Part shown: piece after piece, positions 4,712 to 5,028 of the stretch | Position numbering within the stretch: the first letter of the stretch is position 1 | Layout: each line of letters opens with the position of its first letter | Notes under the pieces: generated by a model | Told to the model about the DNA's origin: nothing | What the model saw: the letters and a program-made list of their open reading frames with translations, nothing else | Databases searched by the model: none | Source: Verrucomicrobiota bacterium | GTDB taxonomy: Bacteria; Verrucomicrobiota; Verrucomicrobiia; Limisphaerales; UBA1096 | Direction: 5' to 3' | DNA: 5,028 nucleotides | Assembly: GCA_003972865.1 (NCBI GenBank) | Contig: QOAX01000147.1 | Coordinates: forward strand, 1-5,028 | Made by a program: the position numbers and the translations under genes

Positions 4712-5028
4712 ATGGAACACGGACCTCTTGTCAAGACTGACTGGCTGGCCGAACAACTCGACAATCCCGCAGTCAGGGTGGTGGACTGTCGCTGGTACCT
4801 CAAGCCATTCGACAACCGGGACGGGAACGCCGAATACCAGGAGAGTCACATCCCAGGTGCCGTCCACCTTCTCTGGAACACCGATCTCGCCGATCCGGCC
4901 CGCCCGGAACTAGGGATGCTCGCGGACCCTGACCGCTACACAGAGGTGATGTCCGGACACGGAATCGGAGACGATACGTTCGTCGTCTGCTACGACGATC
5001 AGCATGTGACCGTCGCGGCTCGAGTCTG
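4712..5028 (+). CDS. Rhodanese-type sulfurtransferase, N-terminal part (cut by window end)
   Basis: The first 105 codons of a rhodanese-family protein that continues past the window. Visible motifs are VVDCRWYL (23-30), with the DxR pair D25/R27 conserved in the fold, SHIPGAVHL (45-53), WNTDLADP (55-62), HGIGDDTFVV (83-92) and YDD (94-96). Together these match the non-catalytic N-terminal domain of tandem-domain thiosulfate/3-mercaptopyruvate sulfurtransferases. In such proteins the catalytic Cys sits in the second domain, which is outside the window, so activity cannot be judged. These enzymes move a sulfane sulfur from thiosulfate or 3-mercaptopyruvate to an acceptor in the cytoplasm. The start is well supported by an AGGAG site. 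Its position 47 bp after LLM 2 suggests one transcript and a possible shared sulfur-related role, which is inference. Confidence 0.85.
   Translation, partial: MEHGPLVKTDWLAEQLDNPAVRVVDCRWYLKPFDNRDGNAEYQESHIPGAVHLLWNTDLADPARPELGMLADPDRYTEVMSGHGIGDDTFVVCYDDQHVTVAARV

Overview
The window looks like chromosomal DNA of a high-GC actinomycete. An Acidimicrobiia-like or related lineage is a guess, not a demonstration. The evidence is GC-rich coding sequence with GTG starts, GGAGG-type ribosome binding sites, two luciferase-like (LLM) flavin/F420-type oxidoreductases within 2.6 kb, and tRNA-like 3' ends with no encoded CCA.

Left part (1-1905): a two-gene branched-chain amino acid export operon, azlC-azlD, is read on the minus strand. 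Its genes are coupled by a 4-nt GTGA overlap. A 21-codon Ile-rich leader ORF with a strong ribosome binding site sits just upstream of azlC, and its stop codon also overlaps the azlC start by GTGA. The operon is bracketed by two imperfect direct repeats of about 170-180 bp (142-320 and 1737-1905). Each repeat carries, on the minus strand, the 3' half of a proline-type tRNA (anticodon loop GGG, T-arm, acceptor 3' strand), followed by a block of 10-bp-periodic repeats. This architecture recalls an integrase attachment site, but no integrase lies in the window. The two tRNA-like cores differ by four bases that form two compensatory T-stem pairs.

Middle and right part (1906-5028): after a 200-bp stretch that may hold the broken 3' end of a minus-strand gene come four enzyme genes. 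LLM oxidoreductase 1 (+) converges, with a 4-nt overlap, on an AhpD-like/carboxymuconolactone decarboxylase-fold gene (-). That gene is divergent from LLM oxidoreductase 2 (+), with only 27 bp between the two start codons. LLM 2 is followed after 47 bp by a rhodanese-type sulfurtransferase that runs off the window. The AhpD-like protein has lost three of the five AhpD active-site residues in perfect register.

The most unusual items are the tRNA-derived repeat pair with covarying T-arms, the Ile-rich coupled leader ORF in front of azlC, and the degenerate AhpD active site embedded between two LLM paralogues. What substrate the LLM/AhpD/sulfurtransferase cluster handles cannot be read from the sequence.
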